The notes: generated by a model from the sequence alone, not told the origin. 64,000 nucleotides of DNA from Campylobacter suis (GCF_905120475.1 NZ_CAJHOE010000002.1:62001-126000); one strand, 5' to 3'. Numbered from the stretch's first letter, positions 29,612-39,163 are shown. Numbers and translations: made by a program.

Positions 29612-31519
29612 TTAGATTAGATCTTTTTCTTTTTTTGTTTCTGGTAAAATTTTACTCTCATCACCACTTTCAACATAAAGGCTTTGACTAGGAAACGCGA
29701 AATTTAGATTATTTGCCTTAATTATGTGCATTATTTTTAATATAACATCTTGCTTTACATCTAAAAATTCGCCCCAAACCGTTGTCTTTGAAAAGCAGTA
29801 TATCAAAATATCAATTGAACTATCATTTAACTTGTCAAGCTTGACAAAAAGGTTGCTCTTGTAGCCAGCAAGATCGTCTATACTTACAATACTTTGTCTA
29901 AATTTATATCTTGCGTTTTCGCTTCTAAAGCTACCGCCATTTTCTGGCTTTGATATGCCGGGATGCTCTAAAAGCATGGTTTCAATATCATTTATACACT
30001 TTACGATTTGCTCTGGTGTTGAGTTGTATGTAACTCCAACTATCATTTTTATCTGTCTGCCTACCCTACGCCTTGACCAGTTTACTATGGCTTCACTTGC
30101 TAGTTTTGAATTTGGAACAAATATAAGCGAGTTATCAAAGCTTCTTATAGATGTATTTCTAAGTCCTATCTCAACTATCGTTCCTTCTATTTTGCCACAT
30201 ACTATCCAATCTCCTTGAGAAAAAGAGTTGTCAAAAAGCAACATAACTGAAGCGAAAAAATTTGCGATAATATCCTTTGCCGCAAATGCAACAGCCAAAC
30301 CACCTATACCAAGCGAAGCTATGATGGCTGAGATATCAAAGCCCATATGAGAAAGCACAGCAAGGATCGCTATAACGATCACAATGAAATAAATGATCTT
30401 TAGTATTAAATTTACAACCTCTTTGCGCCCCGTTTTTTTCGTAAGCTCACTAATTAGCAAAAGCCCATATCCATTTAGGATAGTTAGAACCAGCCACGCA
30501 AAAAGCAGCGTGTAGATGATTATAAATATATTTGTTATGTTTATAGGGATTGGAGCTGGATGATAGATAATGCTAGCACAGACATTTAGCGCATAAGCTA
30601 TAAGTAGCGATGAGATAGGTCTTTTGATGATATTTACTATCTGATCTTTCATGTCTTCAGCATGGACATTTTTAGAAAAGAGCGAAAGTGCTAGTTTGTA
30701 GGTTAAAAGTGCTAAAATTCTAGTCAAAGAGACAAAAAATATGAGCACAAAAATGATGATAGCAAGCTTTCCTGCACTCACGCCAAATAAACTAAACTCT
30801 GTCTTTTCATCAATGTAGTCAATGGCAACTTGCAAATTTAGTCCAGAAAGCAGTTTGCTTGAGGATAAAAGCTCTGCATTATCTTTTAGATAGTTTAAAA
30901 TTTCCTCATATGTCTGGCGCAACATATCAAGCTCACTGAGCTTCTCATCAAATTTCCCAGCCTCTACGCCATCTTTTAAAGCCCTTGTGCGAGCGTAAGA
31001 TCCCGCACTAAGCTCGATAAGAGCCTCAGATATAGCAAACTTTACATCTTTTGCACTTATGCCTCTTTTAAAACCATCTTGAACCTTAAGTATAGCACTA
31101 ACAAATGTCTCGTTAATTAAAATTTTCTCTAAAGCAATAGCGGAGTCAGTGTAGGCATGCTTGTTTCCTGATTTTTCATAGCGAGTAACTGATTTTTGAA
31201 GTTGCTCTTTTTGCTTATAAAATTTCTGCCTATCTCCATCTTTTATCTTTATCTTTGTTATAGCAGCTGGTATAACCTCAAGTAGTTTTTGTTTTTGAGT
31301 GTTTAAAAGTGCTATATTTTCGCCAGCTTTTGTATTGTTTGCATCGTCTTGAGTGGATAGAATTTTAAGCTGTGAATTTAGCGTTTGTATAGCATCTATG
31401 ATATTTAAGATCTCTAGCTCTTTACTTTTATTTCCTTCATTTGATGGCTCATTTTGGGTGTTTGCATATAAATTTAAAGCTATGAAAAAAACTAAAAATG
31501 TAGTAAAAATTTTTCTCAT
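29612..31519 (-). CDS. Mechanosensitive ion channel, MscS family, large periplasmic N-terminus
   Basis: A 635-residue protein. A signal peptide (MRKIFTTFLVFFIALNLYA) is followed by about 220 residues of coiled, probably periplasmic sequence, then several membrane helices. The MscS core has ASLGIGGLAVAFAAKDIIANFFAS (pore helix TM3; quoted in part as GIGGLAVAFAAKD) and the beta-domain FSQGDWIV. An earlier GTG at 31525 is open, but GGAG at 31525-31528 fits ATG 31519. It follows carbonic anhydrase closely, the same pair recalled in C. jejuni. Confidence 0.88.
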   Translation of the reverse strand: MRKIFTTFLVFFIALNLYANTQNEPSNEGNKSKELEILNIIDAIQTLNSQLKILSTQDDANNTKAGENIALLNTQKQKLLEVIPAAITKIKIKDGDRQKFYKQKEQLQKSVTRYEKSGNKHAYTDSAIALEKILINETFVSAILKVQDGFKRGISAKDVKFAISEALIELSAGSYARTRALKDGVEAGKFDEKLSELDMLRQTYEEILNYLKDNAELLSSSKLLSGLNLQVAIDYIDEKTEFSLFGVSAGKLAIIIFVLIFFVSLTRILALLTYKLALSLFSKNVHAEDMKDQIVNIIKRPISSLLIAYALNVCASIIYHPAPIPINITNIFIIIYTLLFAWLVLTILNGYGLLLISELTKKTGRKEVVNLILKIIYFIVIVIAILAVLSHMGFDISAIIASLGIGGLAVAFAAKDIIANFFASVMLLFDNSFSQGDWIVCGKIEGTIVEIGLRNTSIRSFDNSLIFVPNSKLASEAIVNWSRRRVGRQIKMIVGVTYNSTPEQIVKCINDIETMLLEHPGISKPENGGSFRSENARYKFRQSIVSIDDLAGYKSNLFVKLDKLNDSSIDILIYCFSKTTVWGEFLDVKQDVILKIMHIIKANNLNFAFPSQSLYVESGDESKILPETKKEKDLI

Positions 31520-31521
31520 AT

Positions 31522-32145
31522 TCACTCCGAACCCAAAAGCTTAAAGCTCTCAGTTTTTAGATCATAGCTAAAAATCTCGCCCGTTTGTATGATATAATGC
31601 CACCCATAAAGCTCTATCTCGCCTCGTTCATAACGCTCGCTCACGCCTGGGTAGGTTAGTAAATTTTCAAGAGAATTTATCACATTTAGTCGCTCGGTCA
31701 GCCACGCAACTTTGGCTGGATCTTTAGAAAATTTTAAAACCTCATTTTTTATAGGCTCCATTAGCTTCACCCATCGCCTAACATTTGGTGCGTTTTTTAG
31801 CTTTTTTTCATCTGCATAAAGTGCTGCACATCCACCGCAATTACTGTGCCCACAAACAATAACTGTCTTTACGCCAATAACATTTAACGCATACTCGATA
31901 GCTGATGTTGTTGCTAAAAACTCATCACTAACTCTGTACGGTGGAACAATATTTGCGATATTTCTTACTGTAAAAAGTTCTCCAGGTAAAGTATTTGTGA
32001 TCAAATTTGGCACCACACGAGAGTCTGCACACGATACAAAAAGCACGCTTGGCTCTTGGTTATTTTCTAAGCTTTCAAAAAGCTCTTTATGCTCTAAAAA
32101 GCCATTTTCCATAAAATCTATCGCACCATGAAAAAATAAACTCAT
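31522..32145 (-). CDS. canB: Beta-class carbonic anhydrase
   Basis: A 207-residue zinc enzyme interconverting CO2 and bicarbonate. Zinc ligands are Cys39 (SCADSRVVP), His100 and Cys103 (CGHSNCGGC), with the Asp41-Arg43 pair. It is the first gene of the operon that continues into mscS, the acidic microprotein and two diguanylate cyclases. Bicarbonate supply matters for capnophilic, microaerophilic growth; that link is general knowledge of the genus. Confidence 0.93.
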   Translation of the reverse strand: MSLFFHGAIDFMENGFLEHKELFESLENNQEPSVLFVSCADSRVVPNLITNTLPGELFTVRNIANIVPPYRVSDEFLATTSAIEYALNVIGVKTVIVCGHSNCGGCAALYADEKKLKNAPNVRRWVKLMEPIKNEVLKFSKDPAKVAWLTERLNVINSLENLLTYPGVSERYERGEIELYGWHYIIQTGEIFSYDLKTESFKLLGSE

Positions 32146-32283
32146 CTACCCTCCAAATTTAAAACCATAATATTATAACAAAATTTTATTTATTAAGAAT
32201 AGTTTTGGTCTTTTTAAGCAAATTTTCATCTCACATTTACCTTTTTTTCGTTAAATTTGCAAGAAAATTAAAAAGGAGAAAAA

Positions 32284-32988
32284 ATGAGTTTATACAATAG
32301 AAATTATAGCTCACAACAAGAAAGCGTTGAACAAAGCTATCAGCAAAGTTCTCTTAGTGCGTTTATAAAGCAAACTTATCAGCTTTTTGCAGCTTCACTA
32401 GTTGCTGCGAGCGCGGGTGCGTATATAGGGATTTACTCACTATCTGGCTTCTTTGCACAAAATAAATTTATGTTTTGGGGTCTTGTAATAGTTGAGCTTG
32501 CACTACTTTTTGGACTTATGGCGGCTAAGCGTAAAGCTGGGCTAAATTTAGTGCTTTTGTTTGCTTTTACATTTATTAGTGGTCTTACATTAACTCCACT
32601 TCTTTCTGCGATATTATCTATGCCAAGTGGTGCAAGCATTGTAGCTCAAGCATTTACACTAACAGCAGTGGCATTTGGCGGACTTAGCATTTTTGCTATG
32701 AATACAAAACGCGACTTTACTACAATGGGTAAAATGCTTTTTATCGCTCTTATCGTTGTTATCGTAGCTAGCATTATAAATATCTTTATGCACAGCCCAA
32801 TTATGCAACTTGTTATCTCAAGCGTAGCAGCGATACTTTTTAGTGCATATATCCTTTATGATACACAAAATATCATTCGTGGAAACTACGAAACTCCAGT
32901 TGAAGGTGCAGTAGCTTTATACCTTGACTTTGTAAACCTTTTCACTTCACTGCTTCAAATTTTAGGCATTTTTGGTAGAGATGAGTGA
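32284..32988 (+). CDS. Bax inhibitor-1/YccA family membrane protein
   Basis: A 234-residue protein with seven hydrophobic segments after a short polar N-terminus rich in Gln and Ser. The family blocks appear as FISGLTLTPLLSAIL and, near the end, YILYDTQNIIRG and LYLDFVNLFTSLLQILG. Homologues act as pH-sensitive calcium leak channels or interact with FtsH; no specific role is known here. RBS AAAAGGAG precedes the ATG. Confidence 0.9.
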   Translation: MSLYNRNYSSQQESVEQSYQQSSLSAFIKQTYQLFAASLVAASAGAYIGIYSLSGFFAQNKFMFWGLVIVELALLFGLMAAKRKAGLNLVLLFAFTFISGLTLTPLLSAILSMPSGASIVAQAFTLTAVAFGGLSIFAMNTKRDFTTMGKMLFIALIVVIVASIINIFMHSPIMQLVISSVAAILFSAYILYDTQNIIRGNYETPVEGAVALYLDFVNLFTSLLQILGIFGRDE

Positions 32989-33364
32989 AAATGAGCGCGT
33001 CTATAGAGTAATAGACGCGAACTTAAACCGTTTAAAAGAGGGGCTTAGAGTCGTTGAAGACATTAAAAGATATGGCTTTAATGACAAAGCCCTTGCCATA
33101 AAAATAAAAAATTTACGCCACAAAGCAAAGATACCACAAGATGAGTTTATAAAATTTCGTAACGCTAGTGAAGATGTGCTAAAACAAAGCACGCAAAGCG
33201 AGATGAGGCGTCAGAATTTAAGTGAAATTTTAACAGCAAATTTTAAAAGATCACAAGAGAGTGCCAGAGTTTTAGAAGAGTGTTTTAAGCTTATAAATAC
33301 TGAATTCTCAGCACTTTTTAAAGAAATTCGCTACGAACTTTACGAGATAGAAAAGCAAATTTAA
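32981..33364 (+). CDS. Stand-alone ThiD2-like protein (hydroxymethylpyrimidine phosphate kinase family)
   Basis: A 127-residue helical protein with RVIDANLNRLKEGLRVVED at about 8-26 and later NFKRSQESARVLEE. This matches the ThiD2 domain, known mainly as an N-terminal fusion to thiamine-phosphate synthase in other phyla and reported to phosphorylate HMP-phosphate. Here it stands alone without ThiE. The ATG at 32981 overlaps the upstream stop by 8 bases; an earlier TTG at 32972 is less likely. Function is inferred from family only. Confidence 0.72.
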   Translation: MSENERVYRVIDANLNRLKEGLRVVEDIKRYGFNDKALAIKIKNLRHKAKIPQDEFIKFRNASEDVLKQSTQSEMRRQNLSEILTANFKRSQESARVLEECFKLINTEFSALFKEIRYELYEIEKQI

Positions 33365-33386
33365 CCAAATTTTAGCACTTTTTTTG

Positions 33387-33392
33387 TATAAT
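33387..33392 (+). promoter_or_regulatory. -10 box of the secG promoter
   Basis: TATAAT with upstream TG, 31 bases before secG. Confidence 0.6.
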
Positions 33393-33423
33393 CACGACCG
33401 ATTAAAATTTTAAAGGAATTTTC

Positions 33424-33753
33424 GTGAGTTTATTATTTTTAATTTTGCAGTTTGTCCTAGCCATAATCATCACTATCACAGTCTTGCTTCAAAAAAGCTC
33501 AAGCATTGGTCTTGGAGCATACAGCGGGAGCAACGAAAGCCTATTTGGTGCAAAAGGTCCAGCTGGTTTTTTAGCAAAATTTACATTTTTTGTAGGAGTT
33601 TTATTTATCCTAAATACCGTTGCACTCGGATATTTCTACAATAAAGATATGAAAAAGTCGCTAGTTGATAGCATAAATATAGAAAGCATAGTCCCACAAG
33701 GCGCGCAAACTCCTTCGGCGCCAGCAGCGCCAGCAGCTCCTCAGAGCAAATGA
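33424..33753 (+). CDS. secG: Preprotein translocase subunit SecG
   Basis: A 109-residue two-helix membrane protein. TM1 is at about 3-22, the conserved loop LLQKSSSIGLGAYSG follows, then FGAKGPAGFLAKFTF and TM2. It assists SecYE channel gating. The C-terminus is an Ala/Pro-rich tail ending APAAPQSK. It starts with GTG after AAAGGA. Its stop overlaps the next ATG by 4 bases. Confidence 0.94.
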   Translation: MSLLFLILQFVLAIIITITVLLQKSSSIGLGAYSGSNESLFGAKGPAGFLAKFTFFVGVLFILNTVALGYFYNKDMKKSLVDSINIESIVPQGAQTPSAPAAPAAPQSK

Positions 33754-34721
33754 AACGACTTTTAGTACTATTTTTTCTGGGTTTTACATATTTATTTGGT
33801 GATGCGCACATCTTTGTGTATCACCGTTTTAACGAGCCAAATCATGCGAGTGCAAACATTTCTACTGAAATTTTACGCAAGCAGTTTGACTACATAAAAG
33901 AGAATGGATATGAAGTTGTTGCACTATCTAAGTTAGTAAAAACTCTACAAAATAAAGAAACTGTGCCAGAAAACTGGGTGGTTTTAGTTATAGATGATGG
34001 CTTTAAAAGCTTTTATACAGATGGACTAGAGGTGTTTAGAGAGTATGGTTTTGATTTTACACTTTTTGTCTATGTTGAAGCAAGCGCTAGAAAATACAGC
34101 GACTATATGACATTTGATCAGATAAAAGAGGTTGAAAGTCTTGGCGGTGAAGTTGAGTATCACTCATACGCTCATCCGCATATGGTTGGCTTAAATGTAG
34201 AAAAACTTACTCAAGACTTTGCTGATGGTGTAAAAATTTTTGAAAAATACATGGGCAGAAAACCAAAGTATCTAGCCTATCCCTACGGCGAATACGATGA
34301 TAGGGTTATCGCTACAGCCAAGAAATTTGGCTTTGAAGCGCTGCTAAATCAAAATACGGGCGCGGTTTCTACTAAAAGCAGTGTATTTGACCTAAATAGA
34401 ACACCTTTAAAAAATGACACAGACATGCGCGTAGCTTTTGCTGATGAGTACCTTGATGCAACATGGTTTTTCCCAAAAAGCTATCCTAAGAACAATGTCA
34501 TTGACGAGTTAAGTATACAAATTCACGATGACATAAACACAACCAAAGGAAAATTCTTTGTTTCTGGCATGAAAAGCTACATGCCTGTAACTATAAAGGA
34601 TAACACATTTTATTATAAATTTAAAAATCCACTTGATAAGTATAAAGTCAGGATCTCCCTAAAAGTTGGCAAAAAAGTAAGCACAAAAATTCTAGTAAAG
34701 GATATAAATAATGTTGAATGA
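33750..34721 (+). CDS. Secreted polysaccharide deacetylase (NodB domain)
   Basis: A 323-residue exported protein. The signal peptide is at 1-17 ([17 protein letters not shown]). The NodB domain at about 20-230 shows motif 1 IDDG (81-84, Thr-Phe replaced by Val-Ile before it), motif 2 HSYAH (138-142) giving the two zinc histidines, and motif 3 YPYGEYDD. A beta-rich C-terminal extension of about 90 residues follows. Substrate could be peptidoglycan or a surface glycan. It overlaps secG upstream and frr downstream, so it is transcribed with them. Confidence 0.87.
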   Translation: MKRLLVLFFLGFTYLFGDAHIFVYHRFNEPNHASANISTEILRKQFDYIKENGYEVVALSKLVKTLQNKETVPENWVVLVIDDGFKSFYTDGLEVFREYGFDFTLFVYVEASARKYSDYMTFDQIKEVESLGGEVEYHSYAHPHMVGLNVEKLTQDFADGVKIFEKYMGRKPKYLAYPYGEYDDRVIATAKKFGFEALLNQNTGAVSTKSSVFDLNRTPLKNDTDMRVAFADEYLDATWFFPKSYPKNNVIDELSIQIHDDINTTKGKFFVSGMKSYMPVTIKDNTFYYKFKNPLDKYKVRISLKVGKKVSTKILVKDINNVE

Positions 34722-35268
34722 AATTTACACAAAACAAAAAGAGCATAGCGAAAAGTGTTTGGAGGGTTTAAAACGCGACTTTACAACACTTCGCACAGGC
34801 AAAGTAAATATAAATATCGTTGATAATGTCTATGTTGATTATTATGGTTCGCAAACTCCGCTAAATCAAGTAGCAACGGTTATTGCCACAGACGCTTCAA
34901 CTATCACTATCACTCCATGGGAAAAACCCATGATAAAGGTCATCAGCTCAGCTATCCAAGCTGCAAACATAGGGGTCAATCCGAACTCAGACGGCGAAGC
35001 TGTAAAGCTATTTTTTCCGCCGATGACGATAGAGCAGCGCCAAGAAAACGCTAAACACGCAAAGGCTTTTGGTGAAAAGGCAAAGGTCAGCATTCGCAAT
35101 ATCCGAAAAGACGCAAACGATGAGATCAAAAAACTCGAAAAAGACAAGGCTATAAGCGAAGATGAGAGCAAAAAAGGTCAAGATGAAGTACAAAAGATCA
35201 CCGACACCTACACCTCTAAAATCGATACAATCGTAAAAGAAAAAGAGGCAGAGCTTTTAAAAGTATAA
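34711..35268 (+). CDS. frr: Ribosome recycling factor
   Basis: A 185-residue tRNA-mimic that splits post-termination ribosomes with EF-G. Typical blocks are [30 protein letters not shown] and [20 protein letters not shown]. Full length. The ATG lies inside the end of the deacetylase gene (11-base overlap). A strong terminator follows. Confidence 0.96.
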   Translation: MLNEIYTKQKEHSEKCLEGLKRDFTTLRTGKVNINIVDNVYVDYYGSQTPLNQVATVIATDASTITITPWEKPMIKVISSAIQAANIGVNPNSDGEAVKLFFPPMTIEQRQENAKHAKAFGEKAKVSIRNIRKDANDEIKKLEKDKAISEDESKKGQDEVQKITDTYTSKIDTIVKEKEAELLKV

Positions 35269-35296
35269 CCATTTAATATATCCGATTTTAAGATAG

Positions 35297-35328
35297 CCTA
35301 GCCAAGATTTTTCTTGGCTAGGTTTTTA
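35297..35328 (+). terminator. Rho-independent terminator after frr
   Basis: A 10-bp GC-containing stem, CCTAGCCAAG (35297-35306) with CTTGGCTAGG (35313-35322), loop ATTTTT, then TTTTT. Confidence 0.88.
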
Positions 35329-35587
35329 TAATTTGCTTGTTTTTATATTTTAAACCACACAAAAAACAAAACCTTACTTTTGTTGTTATCTTAATCTTAT
35401 CAATTTTTTTAAAAACAATATCAAATATATTATAATGTTTTTATATTATTCTAAAAATGAAATTTTTACTCTTTTTACAGCGTTTAAAGGCGACTATATA
35501 AGTAAAATCAAAGCCACAACACGAATATTGCTAACTGGCGATTAAGCCCAAATTCGCTAAAATTGCATAAATTTTAAGGGGGCATAG
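35329..35587 (+). other. Intergenic leader upstream of pyrE
   Basis: AT-rich. It holds a TATAAT at 35431-35436, about 150 bases before pyrE, and a second possible -10 (TAAAAT, about 35559-35564) close to the gene. No open frame with a ribosome-binding site and no strong hairpin is evident. Confidence 0.4.
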
Positions 35588-36196
35588 ATGAATATAGAGC
35601 AGATTTACAGGGACGCTGGGGCGTATTTACAGGGACATTTTTTGCTTAGCAGTGGCAAGCATTCGCAGTTTTATTTGCAAAGTGCAAAGGTTTTGGAAAA
35701 CCCAGAGCTTGCGGGGCGTTTGGCCGATGAGCTCTCAAGCGTGATAGCAAGGAGTGGCGTGGAGTATGATAGCGTCTGCTCGCCTGCACTTGGGGGAGTT
35801 TTGGCGGGGTATGAACTGGCTCGTGCGGCTAAAAAACGCTTCATTTTTACTGAGCGAGTTGAGAGGGTGATGAGCCTTAGGCGTGATTTTGAAGTAAGAG
35901 AAGGTGAGCGTTTTATCATCTGTGAGGACATCATCACGACTGGTGGCTCAGCACTTGAGAGTGCGAAGATCATCGAGGAGCTTGGCGGGATGGTCGCGGG
36001 CTTTGCAGCACTGGCAAATCGTGGCTTTTGCTCACTTTCAAATATCCCAAGTGATAGAAAAGCCGAGTGCAAACTGCCGTTTGACAAGCCACTTTTTGCG
36101 TTAGGAAATTTTGAGTTTGAGATTTATGAGCCAGAGTCCTGTCCGCTTTGCAAAAACGGAAGCGTGGCTGTAAAGCCCGGAAGTCGTGGAAATTAG
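35588..36196 (+). CDS. pyrE: Orotate phosphoribosyltransferase
   Basis: A 202-residue enzyme making orotidine monophosphate from orotate and PRPP. The PRPP-binding motif is [15 protein letters not shown] at about 115-129; [13 protein letters not shown] lies near the N-terminus. The C-terminus carries an extra CPLC motif (SCPLCKNGS), as in other epsilonproteobacterial and long-type PyrE. GGGG precedes the ATG. Confidence 0.95.
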   Translation: MNIEQIYRDAGAYLQGHFLLSSGKHSQFYLQSAKVLENPELAGRLADELSSVIARSGVEYDSVCSPALGGVLAGYELARAAKKRFIFTERVERVMSLRRDFEVREGERFIICEDIITTGGSALESAKIIEELGGMVAGFAALANRGFCSLSNIPSDRKAECKLPFDKPLFALGNFEFEIYEPESCPLCKNGSVAVKPGSRGN

Positions 36197-36493
36197 ACTT
36201 ATATTTAGCTTTTTAACAAAAAAGGCTGAATTTTAGCTTGTGCGGTAAAAAGCGGTTAGTTTTTAAAACGCACAACAAATTTGGCATAAAATTTATATCC
36301 GTAAAAAGTATGTTATTGGCAATATAAGCTGGATGGTAAATTTAAGCCAAACTTTAACTTGATAAAAAATTTGAGCTAAAATTTTAAAAGGTAAAAAAGA
36401 GATTTTTAAAGCATATTTTTGGCTAAATTTTATGATAAAACTAGAAAAAGCACGGCAAATTTGGCACGATTAAATTTATAAAAAAGGCAAAAA
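36197..36493. other. Intergenic region between pyrE and the RDD gene
   Basis: About 297 AT-rich bases with several AAATTT words. I find no gene, strong terminator or clear promoter apart from weak A/T-rich -10 look-alikes. Confidence 0.3.
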
Positions 36494-36925
36494 ATGATTG
36501 AAAAAGCACAAAAGCAAAAGGCTATCATCGCCCCTATAACAAGCCGTATAAAGGCATTTGTGATAGATATGTTTATCATTATGATGCCGATTTTATACAT
36601 CGCAACCTATGTCGTTCTTGATGGCAAGGACGAGTTTTTGCATTCACAGCTTACCATCGGGGTTTGTCAAGCGCTTTTTGGCGTGATTTGTGCGTTATTT
36701 TTTACGCTCAAGGCTCAAACACCGGGCTATAAAGCACAGCAAATTTATCTCATAAATCTAAAAACTGGACGCAAAATTTCACTCATTCACGCCATTTTTC
36801 GCTACATCTGCTTTGTTTTGGCAGGCTTTAGTGTGGTAGGATTACTGATATGCTTTTTTCGTAAAGACAGGCTAAATTTGCATGACATTTTAACCAGCAC
36901 CTCAGCAGTTTATAAAAAGGTGTAA
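36494..36925 (+). CDS. RDD family membrane protein
   Basis: A 143-residue protein with three membrane segments. The family's naming Arg-Asp region is in SRIKAFVIDMFIIMMP near the N-terminus (R17/D23); the second helix is followed by KAQTPGYKAQQIYLINLKTGR and the last by RKDRLNLHDILTST. RDD proteins are poorly characterised; some are Na+/H+ antiporter-like. A Na+/H+ antiporter homologue is the next gene, but with its own promoter region. Confidence 0.82.
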   Translation: MIEKAQKQKAIIAPITSRIKAFVIDMFIIMMPILYIATYVVLDGKDEFLHSQLTIGVCQALFGVICALFFTLKAQTPGYKAQQIYLINLKTGRKISLIHAIFRYICFVLAGFSVVGLLICFFRKDRLNLHDILTSTSAVYKKV

Positions 36926-36930
36926 ATTTT

Positions 36931-36960
36931 ACTCATTTTTGATGAGTGTAAATTTTGGTT
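36931..36960 (+). terminator. Possible terminator after the RDD gene
   Basis: ACTCAT (36931-36936) pairs with ATGAGT (36942-36947), followed by a T-rich stretch. The stem is short, so this is tentative. Confidence 0.4.
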
Positions 36961-37108
36961 TTTGCCCCAAAACGATAATTGATAAAAATAAAATCAAAAA
37001 ACATTTCAAAACGCAACACTTACTACACTTAATTTAAAAAATATTTATAAAACAAACTTTATCAAAGTTTTTTTGTGTATAATCTCAAAAAAACCAAAAG
37101 GATAATCA

Positions 37109-38401
37109 ATGCTAACAAACCCCGTTGTAATCAGCATCCTAGTTATGACCGTGCTTTGTTTGCTTCGTTTTAACATCCTCCTTGCCATCCTCATCTCAGC
37201 GCTCACCGCTGGGCTAGTGAGTGGCGCGAGTATGATAGACACGACAAACACCCTCATAACCGGCATGAAAGGCAACCTCGAAACCGCCCTTAGCTACATC
37301 TTGCTAGGTGCGCTAGCCTCGGCGATCGCAAGGACAAATTTGACCGCTATTTTGATCCGAGCTATAAGCAATGTCATGAGCAAAAAGGCAACCTATCTAG
37401 TGCTAAGTATCGCTGCCATCGCGTGCTTGTCACAGAATTTAATCCCCGTTCACATCGCCTTCATCCCCGTTCTCATCCCGCCACTTTTGCCACTGTTTAA
37501 CAAGCTAAAACTCGACCGCCGAGCAGTCGCGTGCGCGCTGACATTTGGACTTAAAGCGCCTTATGTCTCGCTTGGCGTGGGCTTTGGTCTTATCTTTCAT
37601 ACGATTTTGATGCGCGAGCTTGGAAACAACGGTGTCACGGTGAGCGTAAGCGATGTGGCAAGCGTGATGTGGATAGGTGGTGCGTCTATGCTTGCTGGTC
37701 TTATGCTAGCTATCATCTTTTACAGCAAAAAGCGTGAGTATATTGGCAGTGATAGTGAGATAGTGAGTGATAGTCTAAATGCTAGCATGAGTGCGAAAGA
37801 GTGGGCTGTGCTAGCTGGTGCAGTGGTGGCATTTGGTGTTCAAATTTACACCTCATCTATGCCACTTGGTGCACTTTGCGGACTTGTTACAATGATAGTC
37901 TTTAAAGGCATTGAGTATAACAAAGTAGATGAGATCATGAGCTCAGGGCTTGCGATGATGGCATTTATCGCGTTTATCATGCTTGTGGCGGCTGGCTTTG
38001 GCGCGGTGCTAAGAGAGAGTGGTGGCATAGACGAACTAGTGAGCTTTGCAAGTGCGCTAAGCGGTGGCAAACTTGGCGGAATTTTACTAATGTTACTCAT
38101 CGGACTACTCATCACGATGGGTATCGGCTCTAGTTTTGGCACGATACCAGTCATCGCCTCTATCTATGTGCCATTTAGCCTAGCTCTTGGGCTTAGCACG
38201 CCTGCTATCATACTACTTATAGGCGTAGCGGCAGCACTTGGGGACGCTGGAAGTCCAGCAAGTGATAGCACCCTTGGCCCAACATCTGGACTAAATGCCG
38301 ATGGCAACCACAGCCACATTTACGACACTTGCGTGCCGACATTTGTATTTTTTAACATTCCACTGATGATTGGTGCTACTATAGGAGCTATGATACTGTA
38401 A
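37109..38401 (+). CDS. Na+/H+ antiporter family protein (NhaC-like)
   Basis: A 430-residue polytopic protein with about eleven hydrophobic segments. Conserved-looking blocks include SQNLIPVHIAFIPVLIPPLL, LTFGLKAPYVSLGVGFG, and the late GIGSSFGTIPVIASIYVP and GDAGSPASDSTLGPTSGLN, which resemble ion-binding loops of the NhaC/ion-transporter superfamily. Substrate is inferred. RBS AAAAGGA precedes the ATG. Confidence 0.82.
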   Translation: MLTNPVVISILVMTVLCLLRFNILLAILISALTAGLVSGASMIDTTNTLITGMKGNLETALSYILLGALASAIARTNLTAILIRAISNVMSKKATYLVLSIAAIACLSQNLIPVHIAFIPVLIPPLLPLFNKLKLDRRAVACALTFGLKAPYVSLGVGFGLIFHTILMRELGNNGVTVSVSDVASVMWIGGASMLAGLMLAIIFYSKKREYIGSDSEIVSDSLNASMSAKEWAVLAGAVVAFGVQIYTSSMPLGALCGLVTMIVFKGIEYNKVDEIMSSGLAMMAFIAFIMLVAAGFGAVLRESGGIDELVSFASALSGGKLGGILLMLLIGLLITMGIGSSFGTIPVIASIYVPFSLALGLSTPAIILLIGVAAALGDAGSPASDSTLGPTSGLNADGNHSHIYDTCVPTFVFFNIPLMIGATIGAMIL

Positions 38402-38419
38402 AAATATATGAACTTAAAG

Positions 38420-38446
38420 TAAGCCTCTTTGGGGGAAAGAGGCTTA
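38420..38446 (+). terminator. Terminator hairpin after the antiporter gene
   Basis: An 11-bp stem, TAAGCCTCTTT (38420-38430) with AAAGAGGCTTA (38436-38446), loop GGGGG. The T-tail is weak (TTAC). Confidence 0.65.
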
Positions 38447-38657
38447 TTACAAAAAGGAGGTTTTTCTTGTTGGACACTGAAATTATACAATCTTGCAGTA
38501 AATTTTGTTTTAATAAATAATAACATACAAAAATTATTCGATTTTTGTATTTTGAGTCGATTTAATCGGCTTAGAAAAATTTTTTGCAAATCTCTCTCAT
38601 TTAATAATTTAAAATAATATTAATCTTTGCCGACAAGAAAAATTTAACTTATTTTGT

Positions 38658-38663
38658 TATAAT
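38658..38663 (+). promoter_or_regulatory. -10 box of the moaC promoter
   Basis: TATAAT with upstream TGT, 27 bases before the moaC ATG. The 288-base gap upstream holds only the antiporter terminator, a doubtful 17-codon frame and AT-rich DNA. Confidence 0.6.
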
Positions 38664-38689
38664 CTTAAAAAATTTGATTAAGGTAAAAA

Positions 38690-39163
38690 ATGCTAACACA
38701 CATAGATGAAAAAAATTGTCCAAAAATGGTTGATGTAAGCCCAAAAGATGACACTTTACGAGTAGCAACCGCAAGTGGTATTATCACAATGAGCAAAGAG
38801 GCATTTGAGGCGGTAAAAAATAGCACTAGTAAAAAAGGCCCAGTCCTACAAACTGCCGTAGTAGCTGCCATTATGGGGGCAAAAAAGACGAGCAAGCTAA
38901 TACCGATGTGCCATCCTTTAAATATATTAGGTGTTGACTGCGACATCCAAGAGCAGCCAGAAAATTTTGCTTTTAAGCTTTTTGTAAGTGTGAAAATAAA
39001 AGGCAAAACTGGCGTTGAAATGGAAGCGCTTACTGGCGTTAGTGTGGGGCTTTTGACGATTTATGACATGATAAAAGCGATAGATAAAAGCATGGAAATT
39101 TCAAACATTGTCTTAGAGACAAAAAGTGGAGGCAAAAGTGGCGAGTATATGCGATCTAAATAA
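38690..39163 (+). CDS. moaC: Cyclic pyranopterin monophosphate synthase
   Basis: A 157-residue enzyme of molybdenum cofactor biosynthesis that acts after Moa[14 protein letters not shown] holds the active-site His region; [24 protein letters not shown] is the long conserved block. Length matches MoaC. Mo enzymes such as formate dehydrogenase and nitrate reductase are typical of the genus. It overlaps the next gene by 26 bases. Confidence 0.95.
   Translation: MLTHIDEKNCPKMVDVSPKDDTLRVATASGIITMSKEAFEAVKNSTSKKGPVLQTAVVAAIMGAKKTSKLIPMCHPLNILGVDCDIQEQPENFAFKLFVSVKIKGKTGVEMEALTGVSVGLLTIYDMIKAIDKSMEISNIVLETKSGGKSGEYMRSK

Noticed and set aside
38451-38520. A 17-codon frame starting TTG at 38467 after a strong AAAAAGGAGG
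   Set aside because: It lies just behind a terminator hairpin, starts with TTG and encodes a short peptide with no further support. The Shine-Dalgarno match may be chance.
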